Below, piece by piece: positions 15,462-24,065 of a stretch of DNA of 41,024 bases. The notes beneath the pieces were generated by a model. That model was not told the origin of the DNA and did not search any database. It worked only from the letters and a program-made list of their open reading frames with translations. Where the stretch lies: the NCBI GenBank assembly GCA_021773235.1, contig JAJFKL010000002.1, positions 1 through 41,024 of the forward strand, in the 5' to 3' direction. The DNA is from Gammaproteobacteria bacterium (GTDB lineage Bacteria > Pseudomonadota > Gammaproteobacteria > Eutrophobiales > Eutrophobiaceae). Position 1 is the stretch's first letter. The number at the start of each line of letters is the position of its first letter. A program made the translations under genes and the position numbers.

Positions 15462-16030
15462 CCTACCTCTTCGTTTATTGTTTCTCTTAAGCCAGCTGCA
15501 TTCTGCAGATTGCGCCATACTTTATCCACATAGCCCTGGTTACGGAAGACTCTGTAGCCTTGGGCGTTCACAGTAACACGAGGTCTCCCTGCATTATATG
15601 CAGCGATTACACCTCGTATTCCATGCGCCTGGTAGAATCTTTTATGCAGGTTAGCAAGGTGTTTGCACCCGTATAACACACCAACAGGACCACATAACTC
15701 AGGGAATGCACCATTAAAACCGAGTTCACGAGCGACAGCCCCCATGATTTGCATAGGACCCCAGGAAGCTTGCTGACCTAACCACTCTGTATCACGCGAA
15801 CTTACACGAGGGAAGTAAGGGAAATCTTTTGGTGCACGTTCAGATTTACCTTCTGCGGATGTCAGTCTGCGAAATGGTTTACCTGTGTTAACATCTACCA
15901 GGTAACGGTAAGGAGGCTCCACCCGGTAGGCAAAAACATTACCATTACTTTCTACCTGGATGATTGCTTCTACCAGGTCCGGGCTGAGTCCTCGATTGAT
16001 TGCTATATTAGCTGCGTCAGATATAGCCAT
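15458..16030 (-). CDS. Lytic transglycosylase (probable endolysin)
   Basis: I place the start at 16030 because its ATG overlaps the stop of the upstream gene (TAATG); a longer frame opens at 16078 without support. The 190-residue product has the SLT fold: catalytic E27 in QVESNGN, SWGPMQIMG (89-97), AAYNAG (143-148) and YVDKV (167-171). It would cleave the glycan between MurNAc and GlcNAc. No signal peptide is visible, so it would need a holin to reach the wall, unless it is a virion enzyme. Being last in the lysis region, it is the best endolysin candidate. Confidence 0.88.
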   Translation of the reverse strand: MAISDAANIAINRGLSPDLVEAIIQVESNGNVFAYRVEPPYRYLVDVNTGKPFRRLTSAEGKSERAPKDFPYFPRVSSRDTEWLGQQASWGPMQIMGAVARELGFNGAFPELCGPVGVLYGCKHLANLHKRFYQAHGIRGVIAAYNAGRPRVTVNAQGYRVFRNQGYVDKVWRNLQNAAGLRETINEEVG

Positions 16031-16560
16031 TAGAATACCACCCGGCCTTCGCAGGCTTCTCTCGCAGGCCATTCCCAAGTGGGATTAAATCCGAAGTGAC
16101 GCAGGAAAGCATCTTGTGTTTTATAAGCTTCCACTTCTGCGTCACGTCTTGATTCGCACACACTAAAGTCAACATCATTTACATATTGTAAGTAATGAAC
16201 TATCTCATGTACAAATAAACCCGCAGCTAAAATACCCGGTATGCCTATTACACTTTCCCCAACATAAATAGTATTAGTCTCGGGAGCATATAATCCTTGA
16301 ACACCGCAATTTTCTTTACAACCTAGAGACACCTGAATCACAGAGTCCGGTACTATCTGGACTAAAGGTGTAACATGGCCATTAGGCGTGTAGTCAGTTA
16401 AGCGCAGTGCGCCTTCAAAAGAAATAGAAACTATTTCCTGGAAATCTTTTTCTGACAAAGGCGGTACATAACTAGCAAAGGGATTTTCTTCAGCGCTAAT
16501 GTTAGGTGACAGTGTGATACTTAGTATCAGGGATGCTAATCCAATTAGTAGCTTTTTCAT
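16030..16560 (-). CDS. Exported HExxH metallopeptidase-like protein
   Basis: The start at 16560 has an AGAGAGGA ribosome binding site. It gives 176 residues with a classical signal peptide (MKKLLIGLASLILSITL, then a probable cut near SAEE). A zinc motif HEIVH (H118, E119, H122) lies in GLFVHEIVHYLQY, and acidic residues in RRDAEVEAYKTQ (about E142 or E144) could be the third ligand, as in gluzincins and DUF6647-like proteins. Four cysteines (81, 85, 135, 170) may form periplasmic disulphides. The signal-peptide region overlaps the metallophosphoesterase gene end in another frame. Its place beside the transglycosylase suggests an envelope role in lysis, which is inference. Confidence 0.78.
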   Translation of the reverse strand: MKKLLIGLASLILSITLSPNISAEENPFASYVPPLSEKDFQEIVSISFEGALRLTDYTPNGHVTPLVQIVPDSVIQVSLGCKENCGVQGLYAPETNTIYVGESVIGIPGILAAGLFVHEIVHYLQYVNDVDFSVCESRRDAEVEAYKTQDAFLRHFGFNPTWEWPAREACEGRVVF

Positions 16561-17740
16561 TATTAGTTTTCCTCTCTGTATAAACGGGCATTGATATTGT
16601 AATTCCAAGTTCAGGATGTGTAATCCATAATGCTTGGGCTGGTACTTCAAAAGAAAAGTTACCTGAGTATGCATATTCGTCATACCCTTTAAGGGAACCA
16701 TTCACTATTAATTTAGGTAACATCATCAAGGTATGAAAATGGCCTATCACCATCGTATCATAACTTAAACCAATATTACTATTACGAGAGCGCTTCTTAT
16801 TGTCGCCCCTCATAATGGGTCCTATCGGTCCTATTATCCCATCACCACCTCGGAACTGGTCACCATGGGTTAAAAGATAAGTATGATTAAATACTTTATA
16901 GATTGCATCCGGACCATCTGGAATATAAAATGTCAAGCGGTCATCATCTGCAAAATGTTTAGCAAGCAGTTGGTACACTAGCCAATCAAAGCTGGTGTAA
17001 TGTCGCTGCTTGTTTTGTATCTTCTTAGTATTTCTACCATGGTTACCTGTGACACAAGGTACAAAAACATTACCAAAATTGTCAGCCATTAATTCTAAAC
17101 CTTCGGCTAACACACCAAACAAGTCGATGATAGTCGGCATTATAGGCATATCATTTGTGTTTGTCAACTCTTCATGGATATCACCAGTCACCATATCTCC
17201 GCCCAGGTTAATAACTACACCGGGGTAATCTGGGTTAACAGTATAATTTTGAAGTAGGTCAACAGTTGATTGAAACAATTGTCGTGCGCGTTTATGCGCT
17301 ACCTTAATGTTAAATTCATTCTTATCTGCAATTTCTGGTGCAGATACTACTTCGCCCCAATGCCAATCAGACCACATAGCACTAGGTACACCCGGAGATT
17401 TGCTATTCTTTTTGGAAGGTTTAATGAGCCAATTAGGTAGTGCAGTCTGTTCTTCGGATAATCCGAATATAAACTTACGAACATAGGAGGTAGTCAGCTG
17501 TTCTTTCTGTGCGGATTTTAATTGTGCTTGTAAAGATTTGACTTCTACTTTTAGAGAATCAACTTTATCAGGAGTGGTTACTGCTGCTAGGAACCCGTTT
17601 CTCCTGGCCTCATTTAAACGGTGGACATAGGTAGTCCTATTCAACTTCAAGGCGTGAGCTGCTGCCTCTCTCGTACCATGCGTTCTGAGTGCGTCTACTG
17701 CTGCCTGTAAATCTTTATCTGTAATCTTCTTAGCTGCCAT
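16502..17740 (-). CDS. Calcineurin-like metallophosphoesterase with N-terminal helix-turn-helix
   Basis: The phosphoesterase motifs are all present: SDWHWGE (D125, H127), GGDMVTGD (D182), TGNHGR (N233, H234), THGDQ (H292) and GHFHT (H334, H336), which bind two metal ions. Residues 8-45 (DLQAAVDALRTHGTREAAAHAL) look like a Fis/Psq-type helix-turn-helix, followed by a coiled coil at 55-80. The protein could be a DNA-directed nuclease or phosphatase; substrate is unknown. It starts just after a leftward terminator and lies between holin and protease genes. An AGGAATC site precedes the ATG. Confidence 0.86.
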   Translation of the reverse strand: MAAKKITDKDLQAAVDALRTHGTREAAAHALKLNRTTYVHRLNEARRNGFLAAVTTPDKVDSLKVEVKSLQAQLKSAQKEQLTTSYVRKFIFGLSEEQTALPNWLIKPSKKNSKSPGVPSAMWSDWHWGEVVSAPEIADKNEFNIKVAHKRARQLFQSTVDLLQNYTVNPDYPGVVINLGGDMVTGDIHEELTNTNDMPIMPTIIDLFGVLAEGLELMADNFGNVFVPCVTGNHGRNTKKIQNKQRHYTSFDWLVYQLLAKHFADDDRLTFYIPDGPDAIYKVFNHTYLLTHGDQFRGGDGIIGPIGPIMRGDNKKRSRNSNIGLSYDTMVIGHFHTLMMLPKLIVNGSLKGYDEYAYSGNFSFEVPAQALWITHPELGITISMPVYTERKTNNEKATNWISIPDTKYHTVT

Positions 17741-17765
17741 ATCTGATTCCTAAGTTAAGGGTAAT

Positions 17766-17796
17766 AAAAAGCCAAGTCTATAGTATAAACCTGGCT
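17766..17796 (-). terminator. Intrinsic terminator after the holin candidate
   Basis: On the minus strand AGCCAGGT pairs with ACTTGGCT (one G-U pair), with an 11-base loop and a following TTTTTATT. It separates the holin/hydrolase/lipoprotein genes from the metallophosphoesterase, protease and transglycosylase. A TTGACT just upstream on the minus strand could be part of a promoter overlapping the stem, with poor -10 options. Confidence 0.75.
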
Positions 17797-17817
17797 GAGT
17801 CAAGTAATTATTTTGTA

Positions 17818-18033
17818 TTATTTATCAGGCTTGTCGTATCTTGTTATGAATCGCGCAAAGGTAGAATGATAAAAGTCAAGGCCATATATCTTTTCCCATA
17901 TTCGAATACCAATCCATACTATAGTGAACAAGGATGCTATTGCAGGTAGCCATTGTAATAGTGAGCTAACCGCAACTAATCCAGCTGAAGCGTCCGTTAT
18001 TTCTTTTGCTAAACTTTCTACTTGCTCTGACAT
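17818..18033 (-). CDS. Holin candidate
   Basis: The 71-residue product has an amphipathic N-terminal helix with several acidic residues, one or two hydrophobic stretches at about 16-48 (LVAVSSLLQWLPAIASLFTIVWIGIRIW in part) and a basic C-terminus ending in DKPDK. This layout is typical of small class II or III holins. It overlaps the upstream alpha/beta hydrolase gene by 16 bases and lies in the lysis region. Function is inferred from topology and context, not from a specific signature. Confidence 0.68.
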   Translation of the reverse strand: MSEQVESLAKEITDASAGLVAVSSLLQWLPAIASLFTIVWIGIRIWEKIYGLDFYHSTFARFITRYDKPDK

Positions 18034-18638
18034 TTTTGTATCCTTACGTTTATCATGTGAATTATTTCAGGCATTATATCTTCCATTTCTTTTAAGAATG
18101 CGGAGTGTGGATTCCACCCTTTAACATGTCTTCCTAAATCGTAATTAGAAACTAATATTCCTGCTTGTCTAGTTTTACCATAGTTGCCCCAGAGATGCCC
18201 CGGTCTTAATCTTCCTAGGTTTAAAACCCAGTCTCCTTCGTGATAACAATTTATTACCCAGCAACCTGGGTCTCTATCATCCGGGTCCGGTTGTCTGAAC
18301 TTCAATCCTGAATCAAGCGCACCATTGAATGATACCACACCTATAACATTTTTGCATGCTTTTTGTGCTAGGTAAGAAAGAGCTAAGCCATTACTATGGC
18401 AAATGAGTATTACTTCGCCGTGATGTTTGTCAATTTTATTTACTAAATCACCGGCTACTTTTTCCATTCGTAATCGATTAGCAATAATATTTCCTAATGT
18501 GGTCCACGCTGCCTTGCCATAAAGGAAGGGTCTGCATACAAAACCTAAATTAGTAAACCAGGGGCAGAATGAATGTACATACTCTCCTTCTGAATTGAAA
18601 CCTGGTACTGGTATTATTAAAGGTTTTACTTGCCCCAC
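18018..18638 (-). CDS. Alpha/beta hydrolase (esterase/lipase-like)
   Basis: The nucleophile elbow reads CHSNG (S82), preceded by EVILI, in a typical strand-turn-helix. The likely base is H178 in WNPHSAF, and the acid may be D136 in HEGDWVLN. The N-terminal IIPVPGF resembles an oxyanion-loop start. At 206 residues it is a minimal alpha/beta hydrolase. Its location between a lipoprotein and a holin suggests an envelope esterase helping lysis, as LysB does in mycobacteriophages, but the substrate cannot be read. No signal peptide is present. Confidence 0.75.
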   Translation of the reverse strand: MGQVKPLIIPVPGFNSEGEYVHSFCPWFTNLGFVCRPFLYGKAAWTTLGNIIANRLRMEKVAGDLVNKIDKHHGEVILICHSNGLALSYLAQKACKNVIGVVSFNGALDSGLKFRQPDPDDRDPGCWVINCYHEGDWVLNLGRLRPGHLWGNYGKTRQAGILVSNYDLGRHVKGWNPHSAFLKEMEDIMPEIIHMINVRIQKCQSK

Positions 18639-18868
18639 GTTACTTCCTGGGTATCCGCATTACAAGTAATTTTAACATGCTTACTGTTTACTTCTTTACC
18701 CACGTAAATGTGTGCACTCTTCGATGCGCCTTTTGCATACTGCGTTAGGGTGCCTGTTCTTGCTTTACCATTAATGTAGGTGCAGCCTGCTCTATCTTCA
18801 TTGACTGGAGCGTTAGACGCGCAGCCTACTAAAAATAGGGATGTAATTAAAGCCATTATATATTTCAT
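18626..18868 (-). CDS. Small lipoprotein, 80 aa
   Basis: The signal MKYIMALITSLFLVGC ends in a lipobox (LVGC), so the mature protein of about 65 residues should be lipid-anchored in the envelope. Two more cysteines (29, 69) may pair. It could be an outer-membrane spanin subunit, but it is not proline-rich and no partner with an inner-membrane anchor is evident. An AAGGAATA site precedes ATG. It overlaps the hydrolase gene by 13 bases. Confidence 0.75.
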   Translation of the reverse strand: MKYIMALITSLFLVGCASNAPVNEDRAGCTYINGKARTGTLTQYAKGASKSAHIYVGKEVNSKHVKITCNADTQEVTWGK

Positions 18869-18878
18869 ATTTTATTCC

Positions 18879-19214
18879 TTATTTAATTTTAGTGCGTTTA
18901 GCTTTCTTATCTGATATTACATCTCTCGTTTCTTGAGGTAAATCGGTTAAGAGGATAGTTCCTTTAGCAACTAGCGTGTTTATTAAATCCTCAGTACTCC
19001 GTGGGATTTTCGAATCAAGAGCTGCTACGTCTGCCTTTGCTTGTTCGTTCACAAGGTAGGCTGCATGTTCTACTTCCCAAGAATCTACATCTGCTTGTGT
19101 TAGTGCTGGTAATGTATCAGGCCATTGTGTTACTATGCCAGCTCGTGTACAGATGCCACCAACACCAGGGTGTTTCCAAGATAATGCTTCTGGATTGTTT
19201 ACTGTTATACTCAT
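18879..19214 (-). CDS. Tail-fibre accessory/chaperone-like protein, 111 aa
   Basis: A gene of this size directly after the fibre, with a WxxPDTLPALTxADVxxW-type segment at about 31-46 and a helical tail, is typical of fibre assembly or XkdW-like proteins. I infer a role in fibre folding or attachment from position. It has an AAAGGGG ribosome binding site. Confidence 0.55.
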   Translation of the reverse strand: MSITVNNPEALSWKHPGVGGICTRAGIVTQWPDTLPALTQADVDSWEVEHAAYLVNEQAKADVAALDSKIPRSTEDLINTLVAKGTILLTDLPQETRDVISDKKAKRTKIK

Positions 19215-19228
19215 TTGATTAATCCCCT

Positions 19229-20734
19229 TTATGAGGGTTTATATTCTGTGATTGTGATTGATGTTGCTAGAGTGCCACCATAATATGCAGACCCTGCGTT
19301 CCCATTAAATGTAAAGGTGTTACTGCCCTGCCCACCCGCTCTAACTTTAAAAGTTGTCGCGCTCACTGTTCCTGCTACCATGTAATGAGAGAACACAATA
19401 GTAGGCTCAATGGAATTACCTGCGGATGTTTGGAAAGCAGTAGAAGCTAAAGCATCAGCAATAGAATCTTGGAATAATGCTGCGCCCCCCGCCGTTGCTG
19501 TGCTTAGCCCCCAAGTAGCTATAGTCACGTCTATTTTTAAAATGTTGCTTGCGCTTTTCGGAGTAATAGCTAAAGACATATATTCATCTCCCTCAGTATT
19601 CTGAGGGATAGTGTTATCAAAAACCATAGAGGTAGTTCCAGTAGCAACCGCACCATCTGTCACGTTAACAACCTGAACCACTTGCTGCTTCTTATAAGTA
19701 CCAGTACGGTCATAAATATCATCTACGTCAATAGAATAAAGTGCTAGAACCTCTACTTGGCCTGCTGTTACACCTCCTAAAATACCAATTAGTCTCCATC
19801 TAGAAGCTGTGCCATCATATCTTAATTTTACAGATGCTCCCGCTTTAACTTCGGTATCTGCATCTGCACCAAAATCAAAACGATTAGCAGCTGTTGACGT
19901 CACATTATGTTTAAGGGTGATAGAAAAGGCACCATCATTAGTGAATACAATTTCTCTACCGTCAACTTGCCCTGCACTAATCCCTGTTATATCCCTGGCT
20001 GCGTCTGAATCTACTCTTATCTCAGAGCATGTCGCAGCTCCAGTTGGTCCATAATCATTCTGATTAGCTGTTATCTGGGCAGGACTAATTACACCATTTT
20101 TGATTACTTCTCCGGTTACCGCTAACCCAGCAAATTGTGGGGAATCAGTAGTGCCTAAACCTAATGTAGTCTGCACTTCTGCTTGGGTATCATCATCTAA
20201 TATTGACTCCGTAAAACTGGTGGTCACTACTGTCCCTAAAACGCTAGCTGATACTAATTCAAGTGCTGTGGCTCCTGCATTCCACCTTAGCAGCTTGAGT
20301 GCTTCTGGGTCCGGGAAATCTATATCAGATTGTGCCGATGCTTCTGAAAATTTAATAGTACGAGAGTCGACTTCATCTAACTGTTGGAGTCCTAGTGTTA
20401 TCTTATCTAACTGGTCCTCTAGTACTTCAGCATCTGATATAGAATTATTAACTAAGTCTACACCTTGTATTAATGGCATAACTCTTCTAGCGACAAGCGT
20501 TTCGCCTACCGCAGGTGCAGTCAACATTGTGATGTTGCCTGTCGCTCCGCTGCCTCCCGATAGTGTGTAATCCGTAGTGAGAGTCTGGAGGGTCTCTACT
20601 CCGGTAGCATCAACTTTGAGTACGACACGAATTTCAGACGCAGCAAAATAAATGAAAGAGGCACCAAGAGCGAACACTGTTGTCACCCCATCGCCTGCCC
20701 ACGAATTCCTATTTACATTTGATGATACTGTCAT
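19229..20734 (-). CDS. Tail fibre with T7-type N-terminal domain
   Basis: Residues 1-120 match the T7 gp17 N-terminal anchor (GDGVTTVF, the DYTLSGGSG-to-VARRVMPLxQ segment), which binds the tail. A coiled region at 100-135 is followed by repeated beta-rich sequence and a distinct C-terminal domain, probably the receptor-binding tip. The 501-residue length suits podovirus fibres. It should set host range. It follows the internal virion genes, as in T7. Confidence 0.85.
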   Translation of the reverse strand: MTVSSNVNRNSWAGDGVTTVFALGASFIYFAASEIRVVLKVDATGVETLQTLTTDYTLSGGSGATGNITMLTAPAVGETLVARRVMPLIQGVDLVNNSISDAEVLEDQLDKITLGLQQLDEVDSRTIKFSEASAQSDIDFPDPEALKLLRWNAGATALELVSASVLGTVVTTSFTESILDDDTQAEVQTTLGLGTTDSPQFAGLAVTGEVIKNGVISPAQITANQNDYGPTGAATCSEIRVDSDAARDITGISAGQVDGREIVFTNDGAFSITLKHNVTSTAANRFDFGADADTEVKAGASVKLRYDGTASRWRLIGILGGVTAGQVEVLALYSIDVDDIYDRTGTYKKQQVVQVVNVTDGAVATGTTSMVFDNTIPQNTEGDEYMSLAITPKSASNILKIDVTIATWGLSTATAGGAALFQDSIADALASTAFQTSAGNSIEPTIVFSHYMVAGTVSATTFKVRAGGQGSNTFTFNGNAGSAYYGGTLATSITITEYKPS

Positions 20735-20759
20735 TTATCTTACTCCATACATAATTACA

Positions 20760-23700
20760 TTATAACCCATGTTCCAATCTGAGTTCCTCAATGGCTTTAA
20801 CTCTTTCTGCAGGAGGCAGGGCCATTATAGAGCCTCGTTTTCTGGCTGCTGTGAATGCCTGTTCAAACATTCGTCTTTGTACTATTGGGTTTAGCTGCCC
20901 CCATGAACTATTATTAACCATTCCGCTCATCATTTCGTAGGCTAACCTACCAGATTCTGTAGCAAAAGTTTCTTTTTGTTCATCATTTAACTCTACTTTC
21001 GCGGCTAACCCTAGTACTCCCCCTGCATTAATAGTATCAGGCACCCCCGCTGTTGATACACCTAATCTCTCTGCTTCTAAACGTACTGGGTCTGTAGTCC
21101 TTGGTCTAACAGTTGATGGCGAACCTGGCCATAATGGTTTGGCTCTTTCAACGGGCTTACCAAAATCATCTATTAATATAGGTAGGTTTTCTCTGAGGAC
21201 CGGAATTCTACTTTGGACTGCTGCTAATATGCCATCTATCTCCCTGACATACGGGTCCATTTCTCGGGCTGGTTGACCTACTATTCCTGGAACAAAACTT
21301 CCAGCAAAAGATTCTACCCATCGACCACCATACCTATAAGGGTCTGATATACCATTAACAAATGCTGTTATAGATTTTAACCAAGTTTTATTTTTAACAA
21401 CTTCTACTGCTGCCCACATTAATGCCTCTGCAGCTTTATCCTGTTCTTCATCTTTCATCAAGTCCCAGGCTTGAGACAAGTCAGCTGTTAAACCCAGGAG
21501 GGTGCCTGCCGGTTCATACCTGTTATAAGATATGTATTCGCCTTCAGCTGTCAAGAACGAATATGGTTGGAATCCTGCATTGTGTTGTGCTTTCCTTTTC
21601 TTTTTATCAGGATGGCCTCCTCCTGTCATTGCACCTTCTTGCGCAAGTATAAATAAAGGCACGGACAAAGCAGTGCCCATTGTTACTTCAGCTATCGCCC
21701 TTTCTTTAGCTGCTCCACCTTTTTTATAATCCGTTCTCCATTGCTTAATCACAGGAGCCATTGGGCTATGTCTGAAAAATTCTCTGAAGATACCGCCCGG
21801 AGCTTTTAAGAAAGGGAACAAAATATGTAAGCCTGGTAGTTCATGTCTTAAATTCTCTAAGGCTTTAATAATAGGTCCTTCTTCTAAGAACACGTATCGA
21901 AGTGCATCTGCTTCAGATTTAACTACCATTTCTTCAGTAGGGTTTCTAACTAGTTCATTTACTCTTTTATTATATTCTTTAGACAGAGGGCTCTTGCCTT
22001 CAGCAATCGCTTTACGTGATGCTTCTGAGTACAATGATGCCCTAGAATTCATAGCTCTAGCTAATCCATCTGTTAAGGTTAATGCTTTAAAAGGTCCTCT
22101 AATAATCTGTCCGATAGTTCCAGGTATCTTAGGTTGAATTTCCTGCTTACCTTTTTTAGCAACATCGATAGCTTTATATGATTCCCATACTCCTTTAGAA
22201 AAACCTTCTTCTGAAATTGTTCTGTTAAGAAACTTACCAGCTAAAGCTATCGAATCAAATGCTCCAGCTACTAACCCATAAGATAGAGCTACTGAGTCTG
22301 TATAATTAATTCGCTCTTGACTCTTCGGTTTTAATTTAGCTAATGTAGCAGCTACTACTTCTTTAGGTACTCTTGTTGCTGCAAACATTATGTTACCTAA
22401 AAAGTTAACCTGCTGAGTACTTGGTCCCGACACCATAAAAGATTTCCACCCTTCAACAAACATTTCGAATGTTGTAGGTTTAGAAAGTGCTCTTGCTAAA
22501 TCTCTAGGGTTAGTTATCTCTTGTGTTACTTTTATTAATTCTTCTACAGCGGTCTTACCACCATACTCGCTCAATGCTTTTAGTGCTTCAGCTTCCCTGG
22601 CTTCTATTTCCTTAATTCGACTTGTATCTTTTAGTTTTTGTAAGGCTCTACCTGCTTCAGCTTTACGCCCTGTGAATACCGCTTGCGCTTGTCGTGTTCT
22701 TTCTACACTAGCCATTAAATCTAATAGTTCTTCTGGTGTCGCCTTAGAACCTTTTGCATTAAGTGCATTAGCTTTCTGCCACGTTTCATTTAGTAACATG
22801 GTTGTGATTTCTTTACGTGCTCGAATCTCTGCGGTCCACTTAGCAGAACCCGGTGCATATACACTTTTTAAACCTTCTTCACCTAATAATTCTCGTAAGA
22901 AAGTTGCAGCTTCTGCATCGGATTGCTTCCAAGGTACTTTGCCTCCCTGAGATTCTTTCATATCAGCTTCAAAAGTTTTAGCTAATTGGTCAGCCGTTCT
23001 TTTAGGACCACCTTTCATATCAAATAAATCGTGGTTTAATTGATGAGGTTGTCTATTTTCCTTAATGACTTGTTGAACAGGATTTAATATATCATTAACT
23101 ATTTTAGGGTCTAAGTTAGCTTCTATATTTAATCTAGGGTCTGGTCTTAATGGTGAATTCTCAATAGTGCGATAAGTCTCCGGTATAGCTTGAAATTTTT
23201 CATCAATAACATCGCGCCACAGTTCTGAATCTTTAGCTGCATCCTTGACTACTTCTTTAGGTGTTTTTCCGGTTCGTGCATATATTGTTCTTAATTTACT
23301 GGCTGTCGCTACTGAACCTTTAAATCCTGTTAAAAGAATAGCACCATCTAGAAAATCATCTGCATCAGGTATCTCTCCTTCTAAAGCGTGAGACACCGTT
23401 ACCATAGTGGATAACTCTGCTGAAGTTATGGCTGTGAATTTAGTTACAGAGTTTAGAGCAGCTGGTCCTACAGCTTTAGCTACAGTGCCCCCCGCTCCTG
23501 CTGTTGCTCCCCCTATGACTACTCCCTTAGCTGTTGCCCAGGCAGTAGATGCTAATCTTTCTGCTATAGATTTTCTAGAGTGACCTGCAGCGTATTGTTC
23601 TATCATCCAAGAACGTGCACCTTCCGTTAACCCGAAAGCTCCTGCCCCTGCACCTATTGCTCCGGTTACCGGGTTTGCTGTCACCACTGTAGTGGCTGCG

Positions 23701-24065
23701 CCGCCTCCTATTCCTCCCAGGACTAGAGACGGTACATCTCCTAAAATAGTGGCTACACCCGCTGTTAATCTCTCAGACCGAGGTGCATCATTAGCTAAAA
23801 TTGTATCTGGACTTTCACCGCTGAAAGCTAGCCCTGTTACAGATTGCTGCCACCCTGCTTCGAAGGATTGCCACAATCCTTTCGCTTCTTGTACAGGTGG
23901 ATTGGGCATGCTTTCTGAGGAGAAACCACCTGCCTCTAAAAAAGGTGATAGTGCATTTTTCCTATCTTTAATATTTGATACAGCTAGCCCTTCTGCGGGT
24001 AATACTTCATTAGGACCACCGAAGATTGCTTGCCTTCGTTTTTGTTCTTCTGTTAGTCCTGCCAT
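20760..24065 (-). CDS. Large internal virion/ejection protein
   Basis: The 1,101-residue size and place just upstream of the fibre match the T7 gp16 position. An N-terminal FEAGWQQSVTGL-like segment is typical of podovirus inner-core proteins. Glycine/alanine-rich hydrophobic stretches at 100-215 could insert in the membrane on ejection. I see no lysozyme or transglycosylase motif at the N-terminus, unlike T7 gp16. Its start overlaps the previous stop by one base. Confidence 0.8.
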   Translation of the reverse strand: MAGLTEEQKRRQAIFGGPNEVLPAEGLAVSNIKDRKNALSPFLEAGGFSSESMPNPPVQEAKGLWQSFEAGWQQSVTGLAFSGESPDTILANDAPRSERLTAGVATILGDVPSLVLGGIGGGAATTVVTANPVTGAIGAGAGAFGLTEGARSWMIEQYAAGHSRKSIAERLASTAWATAKGVVIGGATAGAGGTVAKAVGPAALNSVTKFTAITSAELSTMVTVSHALEGEIPDADDFLDGAILLTGFKGSVATASKLRTIYARTGKTPKEVVKDAAKDSELWRDVIDEKFQAIPETYRTIENSPLRPDPRLNIEANLDPKIVNDILNPVQQVIKENRQPHQLNHDLFDMKGGPKRTADQLAKTFEADMKESQGGKVPWKQSDAEAATFLRELLGEEGLKSVYAPGSAKWTAEIRARKEITTMLLNETWQKANALNAKGSKATPEELLDLMASVERTRQAQAVFTGRKAEAGRALQKLKDTSRIKEIEAREAEALKALSEYGGKTAVEELIKVTQEITNPRDLARALSKPTTFEMFVEGWKSFMVSGPSTQQVNFLGNIMFAATRVPKEVVAATLAKLKPKSQERINYTDSVALSYGLVAGAFDSIALAGKFLNRTISEEGFSKGVWESYKAIDVAKKGKQEIQPKIPGTIGQIIRGPFKALTLTDGLARAMNSRASLYSEASRKAIAEGKSPLSKEYNKRVNELVRNPTEEMVVKSEADALRYVFLEEGPIIKALENLRHELPGLHILFPFLKAPGGIFREFFRHSPMAPVIKQWRTDYKKGGAAKERAIAEVTMGTALSVPLFILAQEGAMTGGGHPDKKKRKAQHNAGFQPYSFLTAEGEYISYNRYEPAGTLLGLTADLSQAWDLMKDEEQDKAAEALMWAAVEVVKNKTWLKSITAFVNGISDPYRYGGRWVESFAGSFVPGIVGQPAREMDPYVREIDGILAAVQSRIPVLRENLPILIDDFGKPVERAKPLWPGSPSTVRPRTTDPVRLEAERLGVSTAGVPDTINAGGVLGLAAKVELNDEQKETFATESGRLAYEMMSGMVNNSSWGQLNPIVQRRMFEQAFTAARKRGSIMALPPAERVKAIEELRLEHGL

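Noticed and set aside
20100..20570. Plus-strand open frame opposite the fibre gene
   Set aside because: Shadow frame of the recognised fibre gene without independent support.
19229..20734. Diversity-generating retroelement, as in BPP-1
   Set aside because: No reverse transcriptase frame and no template/variable repeat pair were found near the fibre.
20760..24065. N-terminal transglycosylase as in T7 gp16
   Set aside because: No catalytic ES or GxxQ motifs were seen; the separate transglycosylase gene may replace it.
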